Counted from the first letter of the stretch, positions 32,801 to 43,240 are shown. The stretch: DNA of 64,000 nt from Monocercomonoides exilis (GCA_001643675.2 LSRY02000020.1:1171501-1235500); one strand, 5' to 3'. Numbers and translations: made by a program. The notes: generated by a model from the sequence alone, not told the origin.

Positions 32801-33086
32801 GGCCCTTGAGATCCCATTTGGAGACTATGAGGCTGAAGTGGCAGGGCAGAAGATTGTGAATGGGGAGAGGCCAGACATGTCAGAAATCGAAGGTGCGGCA
32901 TTCTGTGGCCTGGTGAGATCAGCAGTGGCGCAGAACAAAGACGATCGCCCGTCGCTGTTTGTGATGAAGCGTGAGTTTTTCCAACACTTTCCGGCTGGTG
33001 TGATGATGGTTACTGTGTCAGATGCAATCGATTACACAGAAGACTCAAAAGTTGTGACTGTCTCGTTAATCTCGGATATGCAGTGA
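20868..33086 (+). CDS. Giant beta-helix surface protein with TM and pseudokinase tail; one in-frame TGA
   Basis: One frame from the ATG at 20868 to the TGA at 33084-33086, broken only by a TGA at 26589-26591. Read through, it would be 4,072 residues. Order: signal peptide (ITAYFSLITCYLLF); beta-helix-like repeats with eight cassettes each opened by a CG-x(4,6)-PC (or close) motif, spaced 0.9-1.2 kb; transmembrane helix at about residues 3633-3660; basic and acidic juxtamembrane sequence; and a kinase C-lobe-like domain at about residues 3808-4044. That domain keeps the APE motif (RWKAPEL), a helix-F-like FSIGMMLWECL and a DRPS motif. The HRD-x(4)-N catalytic loop is replaced by ANLSPLIVLF and no DFG is seen, so it is called a pseudokinase. 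It is a paralog of the gene at 3062-11761, with matching N-terminal and last two cassettes. A likely role is as a cell-surface receptor or adhesin; the ligand is unknown. The downstream half alone would lack a signal peptide. Confidence 0.82.
26589..26591 (+). other. In-frame TGA splitting the giant surface-protein gene
   Basis: The codon lies in AVGQGK-stop-VEISN, inside an ordinary beta-helix repeat. Other cassettes of the same protein have a normal codon here (for example TGNVVEIRES). No frameshift accompanies it, and both flanks are open for thousands of codons in the same frame. Confidence 0.9.
32290..33010 (+). other. Degenerate protein-kinase C-lobe domain (pseudokinase)
   Basis: Part of the preceding gene. 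A helical segment with LHGRNAKKEMAIG and EREMTAAQILFWVANLALHS precedes the position of the catalytic loop, where SPLIVLF replaces K-P-x-N-I-L. Then follow an acidic Ser-rich insertion, RWKAPELM (APE), FSIGMMLWE, IPFGDYE, GERPDM and DDRPS, in the order of a tyrosine-kinase-like C-lobe. Lys/Glu of the N-lobe, HRD and DFG are absent or unrecognisable. It may serve as a scaffold for signalling. Confidence 0.7.
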
Positions 33087-33655
33087 AGCTGAATTGTTCT
33101 TTGAGCAGCAATTGTTCAACGTCCTGGCTTCTTTAAGACAATTGACACAACTTCGTTGTATTGTTAACATTTGTGAAAACACTGGGAAATATGCTTTAAA
33201 GGATTTCAAGTCAATGGTAATTTTGAATGATGTGCAATCAGATGAGAGAGCGAAAAGCGAAATCAGAGTGGTTGAATATTCAATTCAGATGTGTTTTTCA
33301 GTTTTCATCCGCTTCTGCATGAAGGGCGAGAACATGAAACAATACAATTATTTCATTTTCGTTTTCATTTTTGTATTTCAGTGATGTTTGAAAGATTTGA
33401 GTCATTATTTTCTTTTTCCGTGTGTTTATTCTGAATGATCAACATTTTCAATTTTCAGCGCAATGAAAAACACCTTGAATTTTTTATCATTCTTTCATTT
33501 TTCGTTTTGTGAAAATCTATGTTTATGTTTTGTTATATTGTTGCTCTCTTTTCAATTATTCTGTTCATATTTCCAAATCACCCATTTTTCTCTCATTTTA
33601 TTTTCAAATAACAACTCTTTTTTTATGATTATTTGTTCATCACATTTTGTATATA
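33087..33655. other. AT-rich sequence downstream of the giant gene
   Basis: No convincing gene. The first 300 bases have balanced composition and could be 3' untranslated sequence; the rest is T-rich up to the foldback element. Confidence 0.5.
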
Positions 33656-33657
33656 TA

Positions 33658-34059
33658 GTTAGTGTTAATAATGGTGGACACTTTCAATAACTGTGGACAG
33701 CTGTATTATCTCAACAACCGTTGATAATTGCTTTTTGACAATAGACCAAATTATTCCCTCAATGAATGTGAACTTATAAGACATACAGAAATGAAACAAC
33801 TTGCTCTGCAGAATTTTGAAAAAAACATTTTTAATTTTCGGAGAAACTATGATATTTTAATTTCTAAGGGTTTCTCCGAAAATAGAAAATGCTATTTTCT
33901 TGATTCTGAAGAGCAAGTTGTAACATTTCTGAATATCTTATAAGTTCATATTCATTGAAGGAATAATTGTGCTAATTATCAAAATGCAACTATCAATGGT
34001 TGTTGAGAAAATTCGACTGTCCACAGTTATTGAAAGTGTCCACCATTATTAACACTAAC
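33658..34059. mobile_element. 402-bp foldback MITE with TA target duplication
   Basis: The two halves are inverted copies of each other over their whole length. The outer 43 or so bases (starting GTTAGTGTTAATAATGG) match exactly, and inner portions match with scattered differences. TA dinucleotides flank both ends, as is typical for Tc1/mariner-type insertions. There is no coding capacity, so it is a non-autonomous foldback element. Confidence 0.85.
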
Positions 34060-34185
34060 TATATTCATAATTATTTTTTATGTATATGGGCGATTATTTT
34101 TGAAATCATATCTTTTTTCGGGGGTTTTTATTTTTCAAAGATTGTTCGTTTTTTGAAAGAAAATTATAATTCAAAAGAGAAAAAG

Positions 34186-34649
34186 CGGCGAGATATAACC
34201 TCGTTGACAGACAAGTTGAGCAAAAGTACAGATAGCAAATGAAAAGTACTCTTTTTCTAATTATTATAAAATTATTATTATTTGGCGAAACTTCGTCTAT
34301 CATGTTCTATCTAAATAATTCGAAAAATACAAAAATAATGGGTGAGATCATTGACTGAAATTGTTCTTTCGCGAATCTTCTCATATGGCTTTAAAACATT
34401 AATGGATTCTGTTGTTTGTATATATAATTTTAATTATTATTTATTTTCTTAAAGAAAAATTTCATTATTTAAATTATAAGTAACAAAAACACAAATTCTT
34501 TTTTAATGTCTTTGCTTGGGAACTCCGCTGACGAGAAAAGAATGTATCACCTTAAAAGTGCTCGAATAATCATTACATAGATGGTTCGTGGTATAAATAA
34601 TATTGATGTTTGTAATTTCAATTTTTTATTGAAAAAAATAATATTTTGT
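34186..34649. repeat. Left 464-bp terminal inverted repeat
   Basis: Reverse complement of 36528-36991. Contains the landmark GCGGAGTTCCCAAGCAAAGAC in inverted form relative to the other copy. Confidence 0.9.
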
Positions 34650-36527
34650 GAAAGTTTTTCAATATATATGTTGCATAGATCAGAAAACCGAATAAGTAAG
34701 TTTATAGCAACATATAATGGACAAAAATTTGTTTTATGCATTGAGTTGAATAATTAGGCGAACGCGATTAAAGGAATGAATGAAATTGAACAAGTTTTTT
34801 ACTAAAAGAAAGTTGATAATAAATAAAAAAGCTGGATTATTTAAAGAATTTCATAGTGTTTGTGTGGAAGAGTTTATTGCATCTATGCAGAACACAAGAT
34901 TGAGGAGATGATTTTGAAGAAGAAGAGAGTGGGAATAAATGGGAAAATGATAATTTATTGTATTTTTTTATATTTTACTTTGTTTTTATTTTTGGATATA
35001 AAAATCTTGACAAGATGAAAATGAATTATTTTTCTTTTATATGTTTTTTCACAAACAAAAGAAAATCTATGATATTCAAAAGGAAGTTCTTGATGTTTGG
35101 CTTTTATTGAATTGATTGTGTTAATTTGATTTATGTTTCTCATTTTATGAATGAAAAAAAGTAATTTCATTTTCACAATAAAATATGTGTTTGTTTTATT
35201 TCTCAATAGCTTTTGTTAAAAAAAAAACAAGAAAAATGAAAATTCTTATGAGATTTCTTTTATCCTTTGTATTTAACGACAAGGTTTCAAGAATAATAAT
35301 GAATGTGAACTCATTTTTCTTATCTTTTGAAAAATAAAATATTCACATTTTCAACAATAATTTTGAAAGTATGTGAAACAATAAAACACATCAAAAAACT
35401 TAGAATTTGCTGTGAACAAAAGATATCAGAAAATTTTCATCGAAAGCTTCAACTGCCCCACATCTCAACAAGTTAACAGCTTTCAAATCTCAACTTTTCA
35501 TCATTTAACTCAAGGAATAAATGCGACCACAACCTATTTCTCAACAATTCTTCTATTCCTCTCTGAATATCTGAACAAGGTTTCAAAAAAAAAAATATCA
35601 CAAAATTTTTTATCTTCGATTGATCGAAGTACAGATAATCACAACGCACGTCCAGTCATCTCATAAAAAGCTCCTTCGCTTCTATTTCTTTTCCTCTTTC
35701 CTTTTCTCCATTCTCTTTCTCTTTTAATCCACGTCTCTTGCATGCACTTCCAGTTCTTTTCTTGCCTTTCGAATATAATGAATATGATTGACAACAACGT
35801 GTTTTCAATTTTTATATATGAATAATATCTAATTGAAAACTCTCAAGATGATAATTGCTCAAGTTGCGTCAGGTCGTTAAGCTCCCCATGATATAAGATA
35901 ATATCTTTGATTTCGTTCTGGAAAAGTTCACTTTTTTCTTCAATCAAAAAAATAAAATATATAAAATACGTTAGAAAAAGAAAAGCAAAAGAAAAGAAAA
36001 AGAAATTAATTAATTAATACTATTTCACGAATTTTAAAGATGCAACCAAACGCCAATAAAGCTATTTTTTCATTTTTTAGTGTTTCTTCGTTTTCCTCTT
36101 TTTTCATCCCAACCTTTAGAAGACAGGGTTCACAAAATGAAAACAATTTCGTAGAATCCAAATGGTTCAATAAAAAATAGAATTCGAAAAAGATAATTTA
36201 TAGCGTTTCAATTTTTCTATCTTAATTTTTCTTTTTTTATTCCTTTTTTCTCTATTTTTCGACAATATTCATTCAAATTGTTTTTGAAATCGAGAATTCG
36301 AAGATTCTTCTATCCATATCCTATTCACAAAATTGAAATGTCAAATGCGCCTCAGAACAAAAATAGCACGCAGCAAAGAAGATTTCAAAATTATTATCTT
36401 TTTAAAGAATGTTCAATATTATTTTCACGTGTTAGTGCAACTAAACAGTATTAATTACAAAATATCAAATGTTCCATCAATTTTTTCAGTCATTTCGTTT
36501 CTGTGATGTTTGGATCCAAGACCGAAT

Positions 36528-36991
36528 ACAAAATATTATTTTTTTCAATAAAAAATTGAAATTACAAACATCAATATTATTTATACCACGAACCATCTAT
36601 GTAATGATTATTCGAGCACTTTTAAGGTGATACATTCTTTTCTCGTCAGCGGAGTTCCCAAGCAAAGACATTAAAAAAGAATTTGTGTTTTTGTTACTTA
36701 TAATTTAAATAATGAAATTTTTCTTTAAGAAAATAAATAATAATTAAAATTATATATACAAACAACAGAATCCATTAATGTTTTAAAGCCATATGAGAAG
36801 ATTCGCGAAAGAACAATTTCAGTCAATGATCTCACCCATTATTTTTGTATTTTTCGAATTATTTAGATAGAACATGATAGACGAAGTTTCGCCAAATAAT
36901 AATAATTTTATAATAATTAGAAAAAGAGTACTTTTCATTTGCTATCTGTACTTTTGCTCAACTTGTCTGTCAACGAGGTTATATCTCGCCG
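36528..36991. repeat. Right 464-bp terminal inverted repeat
   Basis: Partner of 34186-34649, ending CTCGCCG next to the AAAAAG duplication. Confidence 0.9.
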
Positions 36992-37452
36992 AAAAAGCAT
37001 GATGATTGTTTTTAAAAACAAATGGTTTTTCTGAATCAAAGATTAAAATGGATTCAATAAGCCTTTTAACTTTTCAATTTTTTTCAATTGATATTCAAGA
37101 AATGTTTTAACACCTAAATTTTTGAATGAAAAAATATGATTTCAAAAATTATCACCCATATGGGGAATAATTTTTGAAAAGTCGCAAATGAAAATTTTCA
37201 AGTAAATCATATTTTTTTTTATTTCACTCAAATTATTGTTAACATTAAACCTGTGTGACGTAATGACTACTGACGTGAAATTTTTCAATTCTGACGGACT
37301 TGGAAAAAATTCCACGTCAGTAATATTTTCTAATTAAAAATTTTCGTTTTGCTCAAGAAAAATCAAATATTTTATTTTATTTTGTCCATTATTATTATTT
37401 TTGCACAAGAAAATCACAAAAAATATTTAATCTCATTTATAAAAAAATAAAA

Positions 37453-37623
37453 ATGTTTCAATGGGATGCTGACGAAAAGGCAAAAAAGGTATTTCAGATC
37501 ATCAGTGACCGTCATGCCTGTCAGGACAAGTCAGGTCAAACTTTCCATGAGTTTGAGAGAAAAATGATAGCATCTCGGTTTATTGAGGGAAAAAATGTCA
37601 AGCTAAGCCTTGAAATAGTCTGA
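37453..37623 (+). CDS. Short coding-like ORF inside the TIR element
   Basis: A 56-codon ORF starting MFQWDADEKAKKVFQI and ending KLSLEIV before TGA. Its composition (Asp, Glu, Lys, Phe and His rich, with HEFERKMIASRF) is unlike the AT-rich surroundings and looks like real protein. It may be the first exon of a decayed element gene; a fragment at 37695-37810 (DSVWSPAENN...) could be a further exon, but I could not find a splice join that keeps frame. Function unknown. Confidence 0.3.
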   Translation: MFQWDADEKAKKVFQIISDRHACQDKSGQTFHEFERKMIASRFIEGKNVKLSLEIV

Positions 37624-38240
37624 TATTAAAAGAATATATTTGAATTTTTGATTTGTTTCCTTCATAAATTACATCTCATCACTCGAAAGCAGATTCTGTT
37701 TGGTCACCTGCTGAAAACAATCAATTTTCTTCATTTGGATCTTCGAAGAGAGAACCAAAAATATCTTCATTAGCCGGAGTTTCAAGGAGATTCTTTGAAA
37801 ACGAAAAATGAATATCAGTTGAATTGTGAAATCAACATTCTTTCAACAATTAGATCATCAACAGAAAAATATACTGATGAAAACGAAATCAACAAAGAGT
37901 CAAATAAAAATGAATTATTTTCTGTATTTTTGTTTATTACGGAAATTAAAATATGATATTATTCATCCATAATTTTAACTCAGTAAATGAAAAAAATTTG
38001 GATACGTTTGATGAAGCAGATGAATATTAATTCAATCAAGCCAAAGGAAATAATGAAGGAGATGATAACAACCAAAAAGAAATGAATCATCATCGAATGA
38101 ATTGTCATTATCAACTTTATTTTCATCAAAATCGGTTTCTTTGTCATCAATTTCCACATTATAATCTTCATTATCATCATCTACACATTTATTATAAGAA
38201 AGTGTTAATATCAGAAAAGAAAGAAAAATAAATACTATCT

Positions 38241-38384
38241 CAACCCTTCGAAGAAAATGATTTGACTGAAGACAATCGTTTTGAAGATCTCGAAATTTAT
38301 TCTGAAGCAAACAGTGAAAGAATTATCTCTGGGATGCGTAGCAAACTGGAAGATAAAAGGCATTCAAAAGGCAAAAAGCATTAG
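38241..38384 (+). pseudogene. C-terminal coding-like fragment inside the TIR element
   Basis: A 47-codon open stretch (QPFEENDLTEDNRFEDLEIY, continuing to KDRH-like basic end SKGKKH) closed by TAG, with stops upstream and no start. It has protein-like composition. Probably the end of the same decayed gene as 37453-37623. Confidence 0.3.
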
Positions 38385-38698
38385 ATGCATTGCTTATGTT
38401 GTGGTTCATGTTTCTCATTTGCACGCAACATTATTTTGAGGTTTTTTTTTTATTTTTAGCATTTCATATCAAAATAAAAACTGGTGAAAAATTATAAGAT
38501 CTTCTGTATTTGGAAATTTTTTATAAACATTGAGATGAACGAAAAAATATCTCGAAAACTGTGGAATAAACAGTTTATTATTGTTCGTTGCTTTTATTGC
38601 ATTCACACTTAACATTTTTGGATACGTTTCTTTTCTTCCATTTAATTCTACTGTTTTGCTCGTTCATCTCATTCTCGTTGAACTTCTTTCTTTTCACT

Positions 38699-39445
38699 GA
38701 AAACGTATTAGCAGGGGCAGATGAGGCGAATGAGATGCACCCGCCATCGGTGGCAGTTTGTTGGCTCAACTGTTCTGAGTTGATACTGGTGATTGTTCAG
38801 TTGGCGAGGGAGAGGGAGAGGGCAGGGGAGGTGGCAGAGGAGAGAACACAGCTGGTGGGAGTGGCTGTGGAGGTGATGTGGGTGATGTTGGAGGAGTTGA
38901 GAGTGAGTGGATTTGTGAGGGAGGTGAGGTGGAAGATGCTTTGGCTGTTGAGGGAGAGACTGGTGATTGCTGTGTGGTTGAGGGCGAGGGAGCCAGCAGT
39001 GAGGAAGAAGAGAGGTGTTTTTATTGTTATGGAGGTTGTTCCGGTGATGGTGGTTGTGTTGAGGTTGAGGGAAGGGGAGTTATCGGAGAGGTGGAAGAGG
39101 ATGGGGGTGATGGGATTTGTGGAGTTGTGGATGATGGTGAGGGCAGAGACTGTGAGGGAGCCCTGGGTCTGTTGGAAGAGGGCAGACGAGGCAGATGGAT
39201 CTGGTGAAGAAGATGTTGATAAATGAAATGAACAAGAATTGATTAAGAAATTTTCATTTGTTCGGTTTACATTAAGCGCTCCTCTATTACTTGATCCATC
39301 ATTTGAATCTTTCCATTCACACCATTCAAAGCGAAGAATGTTTAAATAAAACGAAGTAGGTGTTTCAGGCGTTTCTCGCTGAAATTCAGTTCCAATTTGT
39401 TTCACATATCCATTTGATGAAGAGCGTGTTTTGTGGAAGTGCTTT
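38699..39445 (-). pseudogene. Rearranged fragment of the beta-helix surface-protein gene
   Basis: On the minus strand, 39225-39445 matches the surface-protein gene around 10580-10795 (RFEWCEWKDSNDGSS versus RFEWCEWNSSNGGSS). 38699-39210 matches 9106-9620 almost base for base over long stretches (SSPDPSASSALFQQTQGSL onward). The intervening part of the parent, roughly 1 kb, is missing. A TGC-to-TGA change at 38797-38799 stops the frame after SLSLAN. There is no signal peptide or membrane anchor. It lies wholly within the TIR element at 37161-40244. The source may be the gene at 3062-11761 or a close paralog elsewhere. Confidence 0.88.
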
Positions 39446-39969
39446 CCGTGTGAAAAATGATGTAGAAGCCACTGAGATGAAGAATGATATAATAAAGGTG
39501 GAGGAGAAGATGAAAAGGAGAATTTTATGGCAAAACAAAAATTGCAAACTCGAATCTTTTAGACATATATCTCAAATTATCTAATAATGATAGGAATACA
39601 GTGTCTGCCAAAAATCATCAATCTGATACAATAATATTCGTGTCATGTACATCAGAAATATCATATAAAGCCTAATATTTTTGAAAAAATTATCAAAAAG
39701 AAAAAACAAACCACACACATAAATACATTCTGTAAAGCTAAATAGAACTTATGTGCATAAACATAAATAAGCAGGTGTGCACAAAATGAAGATCGTCAGG
39801 CAATATATTCCTGATGTTTCTTTTTTCAGCATTATTCATTCATATTAAATATATGTAATAAAATTAAGGGTTTGTTTCGAAAATTTTATTTTATTAACAG
39901 TTTTGTTAATATTCATTTAAATTTGAAAAAGAACTATTTAGAATGTCAAATTCAAAAGATAATGTTGAA

Positions 39970-39974
<5 letters not shown>

Positions 39975-40007
<33 letters not shown>
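39975..40007. repeat. Homopolymeric A tract
   Basis: 33 A residues just inside the right terminal repeat of the 3.1-kb element. Confidence 0.9.
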
Positions 40008-40009
<2 letters not shown>

Positions 40010-40355
40010 GCCACTGACGCGAAAAATCTTTTCTGACGGACGTGAAGACAAAATCTCCATCACGTCACACAGGTTTAGTTAACATTCACTAAACTTCACT
40101 AATTTGGAATCTATTTTTTTTGATAATGCTATTTTATGAATTGGAAAGAAGATTTATGAGCGGAAACAGAAATTTGAGTTTAATATGAAATTTTTGATTT
40201 ATTTGAAAATTAATCATTTGCGACTTTTCAAAAAGAATTACCCATATATATTATTTGAAAGATCATTCTTCTTTTTGAAGCTAGAACTAGAATCTTCATT
40301 TTTCAAAATATCAATGATGAAAAATACAAACTTGAACAATCAAAATGAATTAATG

Positions 40356-40414
<59 letters not shown>
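40356..40414. repeat. Homopolymeric T tract
   Basis: Two T runs (27 and 30 bases) separated by AC, between the two TIR elements. Confidence 0.9.
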
Positions 40415-40415
<1 letters not shown>

Positions 40416-40594
40416 AATTTGCCGAAGTTGGTGGTATCCACTAGCCTGGCTTTTCCATCTGTCAGTATTCGAACCATTCTCTCAAGTTAGTTTTCTCAAA
40501 AGCGGAAATCCATTGACTCTATTTCTGCAACCATTTTTCTTTTCCCTTCTCCAGCTTTTTAAAAAATCATTATAAAAACAAATGGGGAAAAATA

Positions 40595-40835
40595 TGGGTA
40601 ATTCTTTTTGAAAAGTCGCAGATGTTTTATTTTCATTTAAATCAAAAATTTCATATTTTTCTCAAAATTTTTTTAACATTCACGAAACTTCACTTGAATG
40701 GATGAAATAGCATTATCCAATAATAGATCCATATTAGGAAAGTTTGGAGCATGTTTACAAAATTTTGTGCAAAATATGAAATTTTTGATTTATTTGTATA
40801 TTAGACATTTGTGACTTTTCAAAAAGAATTACCCA
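40595..40835. mobile_element. 241-bp MITE related to the 3.1-kb TIR element
   Basis: Termini TGGGTAATTCTTTTTGAAAAG and its inverse match the ends of the element at 37161-40244. The inverted similarity continues inward (AAATCAAAAATTTCATATTT). TA flanks both ends (40593-40594 and 40836-40837). No coding capacity. It looks like a deletion derivative of the same family. Confidence 0.8.
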
Positions 40836-40837
40836 TA

Positions 40838-41696
40838 TGGTCTTTCAAGCTTTTTATGCACAAAGCAAGAAAAAATTGCTTCACTCATAACTTTATTTCG
40901 CTTTCTCAGATTTCAAAATAAATTTGATTTTCATATCCGTAAAAAGGCATCGTTGAAAGCAAAACATTAAGTTTTCCAACATTTCACAAATGTTGAAAAA
41001 TGCATCCATTTTTTATGTGTTTCTAAATCTTAAAAACTCAATGAAAAGTGTATAGTTTTTCAATGAAAACGCTTGAAGAAAAACATTTTCCCCCATATTA
41101 TTACATTTCGCCAATCCTTATTAAAATTAAACTTTCGTTCGAATTTTGATCATAAATTTTTGACTCCAATTTAGATTTTCCAAAAAATGAACTGCATCGG
41201 AAAATTCATGCATCTTTTGATGATATGAATCAAAATTTTTTGCATTATGAATTTTGTTCCATTCTTCTCTTACAAATATTTTTCTCAATTTTTGTATTTT
41301 TCTGCAATTAATTGCATTGTTTCGGTTGACTTATAATGAAATGATTGCAGAAAAAGTTTGGAACAATTCTCAGTTTTTTTCAAAATTGCTAAAAATTTGC
41401 ACCATATATTAATGGAAATATATTATTTTCGAAAAAACCATTGAGATATAAATTTTGATCAAAACTCGAATGAAAGTATGATTTCAAAAAGGTTCAGCCA
41501 GATGATCTCATTCACGAAAAAAATCATTTTTCAAAATTGTATTCATTGTTTTCAAGAAAAGCGATTAAATATTGTTGATAAATATTATAACCAATTATTT
41601 GAATGGTTTATCAAAAAGCGCTTAAAAAGAGAAAGACTTTAAAAGCAAACTAAAGCACCAACATCCAAAAAATTCACAAAAAATATATTAATTAAT
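40838..41696. other. AT-rich sequence downstream of enolase
   Basis: No gene or RNA recognised; unique AT-rich sequence between the MITE and the enolase stop codon. Confidence 0.5.
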
Positions 41697-42992
41697 TTAG
41701 TGTTTCCATGCTTCATAACCGAACACAGCATCTTTTCCGAGCTCTTCCTCAATACGAATAAGCTGGTTATATTTAGCAGTTCTTTCTCCTCTGCATGGAG
41801 CACCTGTCTTGATTTGTCCGCAGCCGAGACCAACAACAAGATCAGCGATGAAAGTGTCTTCAGTTTCTCCAGAACGATGAGAAACCATAACAGACCATCC
41901 TGCATCAAGAGCCATCTTGGCAGCATCAATTGCTTCGGTCACTGATCCAATTTGGTTAACTTTGAGAAGCAATGAAGAGCAAGCTTTTCTTTCCAAAGCC
42001 ATCTTAATTCTGTCAGTGTTTGTCACGAGCAGATCATCTCCAACAACTTGAACGTGTTTCTCTTTCAATTCTTCAGTCAATTTTCCATAGCTCTCAAAAT
42101 CGTCTTGGTCAAATGGATCTTCAAATGAGGCAATTGGATATTTTGTGGCCATTTGAACGTATGTTGCCTTCAATTCGTCACCAGAGATCTTCTTGGGTGT
42201 TGAATCCTTGAATCCAAGATTATATGTCTTATCTTTTTCATCATAGAATTCAGAAGCTGCTGAATCCATGCAGATACGAACACGTCCTGTGTATCCAGCT
42301 TTCTCGATAGCTTCAACAAGAAGTTCAAGTGGTTCCATAACATCGATAACTGGTGGTGCAAACCCTCCTTCATCTCCAACGTTGGTGGCGTCGATTCCAA
42401 AGCGAGCCTTGATAATGCCCTTCAAGCATCCGTAGATTTCAGCTCCCATGCGGATGGATTCGGCGAATGATGTTGCAACACATGGAGCAATCATGTATTC
42501 CTGCATTGGAAGCTTGTTTCCAGCGTGCTTTCCTCCGTTGATGACATTCAAGCATGGAACTGGAAGGCGGAATGTGGAATTTCCAGCCAATTCTCCGATG
42601 TATCTGTACAATGGGAGACCTTTTTCAGCTGCTGCGGCTCTGCATGCTGCCATTGAAACTGGAAGAATGGCATTGGCTCCAAGAGTGTTCTTCTTCTTGT
42701 CACCATCAAGATCGCACATGATCTTATCAAGAGCACGTTGATCCATAACAGATTTTCCAATCAAAGCTGGTGCGATAACAGTGTTGACATTTGCAACAGC
42801 TTTTGACACGCCCTTTCCAAGGAAGCGGGAACCTCCATCACGGAGCTCCAATGCTTCGTAGATACCAGTTGAAGCGCCTGATGGAACAGCTGCGCGGAAC
42901 ATTCCTTTGTCTGTGAACAAATCAACTTCCACAGTTGGAAGGGCACGAGAGTCCAAGATCTCACGAGCGACGATTTTTCGGATAATTGACAT
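41697..42992 (-). CDS. ENO: Enolase (2-phosphoglycerate dehydratase)
   Basis: An intronless frame of 431 residues from the ATG at 42992 to TAA, the normal family length. It converts 2-phosphoglycerate to phosphoenolpyruvate in cytosolic glycolysis. The N terminus [16 protein letters not shown], the flexible loop [17 protein letters not shown], metal ligand region (FEDPFDQDD and GDDLL), the signature [15 protein letters not shown] with the catalytic Lys, and [15 protein letters not shown] are all intact. The C terminus GYEAWKH is typical. It lies head to head with the WD40 gene, 248 bases apart. Codon use is more GC-rich and regular than neighbours, in keeping with high expression. Confidence 0.98.
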   Translation of the reverse strand: MSIIRKIVAREILDSRALPTVEVDLFTDKGMFRAAVPSGASTGIYEALELRDGGSRFLGKGVSKAVANVNTVIAPALIGKSVMDQRALDKIMCDLDGDKKKNTLGANAILPVSMAACRAAAAEKGLPLYRYIGELAGNSTFRLPVPCLNVINGGKHAGNKLPMQEYMIAPCVATSFAESIRMGAEIYGCLKGIIKARFGIDATNVGDEGGFAPPVIDVMEPLELLVEAIEKAGYTGRVRICMDSAASEFYDEKDKTYNLGFKDSTPKKISGDELKATYVQMATKYPIASFEDPFDQDDFESYGKLTEELKEKHVQVVGDDLLVTNTDRIKMALERKACSSLLLKVNQIGSVTEAIDAAKMALDAGWSVMVSHRSGETEDTFIADLVVGLGCGQIKTGAPCRGERTAKYNQLIRIEEELGKDAVFGYEAWKH

Positions 42993-43240
42993 AGCTAATT
43001 CTATTTCAAACAAATCAAAATAAAAAATTTATATTAACGAAAAGACAGTTAGAAATCTATTTTATCTTCAAATGGAAATGGAGCAAACATTGATGATTTG
43101 TGATCAAGCGAAAAATGGAATATTTGCATAAAAAATTTATAAAAGGAATCAAATCAAAAAAATTCTATAATGGTTAAATAATTTGAAAAAAGTTATCTTT
43201 CCTAGGACCAATCAAGAGATATTGTCAACGCATACGGCGT
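42993..43240. promoter_or_regulatory. Divergent promoter region of enolase and WD40 gene
   Basis: 248 bases between two outward start codons. AT-rich with runs of A near both starts. No specific factor site can be named. Confidence 0.4.

Larger units (their letters stand above)
34186..36991. mobile_element. 2.8-kb element with 464-bp terminal inverted repeats and 6-bp target duplication
   Basis: Terminal repeats at 34186-34649 and 36528-36991 are inverted, equal in length (464 bases) and matched almost base for base, beginning CGGCGAGATATAACC. The bases immediately outside are AAAAAG on both sides (34180-34185 and 36992-36997). The 1.88-kb interior is AT-rich and has no ORF with a recognisable product. 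Long inverted termini with a 6-bp duplication are known from Maverick/Polinton elements, so this could be a gutted derivative. That assignment is inference only; two inverted copies of a solo repeat would be an alternative. Confidence 0.82.
37161..40244. mobile_element. 3.1-kb TIR element carrying a captured surface-protein gene fragment
   Basis: The left end begins TGGGGAATAATTTTTGAAAAG and the right end, inverted, TGGGTAATTCTTTTTGAAAAG. Both continue TCGCAAATG. A second inverted block (TAAACCTGTGTGACGT) occurs inside each terminus (37246-37261 and 40060-40075). TA dinucleotides flank both ends. The interior holds two short coding-like fragments (37453-37623, 38241-38384), a broken copy of the surface-protein gene (38699-39445) and a 33-base A run. 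No transposase was recognised. The shared termini with the small element at 40595-40835 support a real transposon family. Element termini are diverged, so the exact boundary is moderately certain. Confidence 0.7.

Noticed and set aside
40430-40500. Possible tRNA end (GTATTCGAACC)
   Set aside because: No D-arm or anticodon arm at the right distance on either strand.
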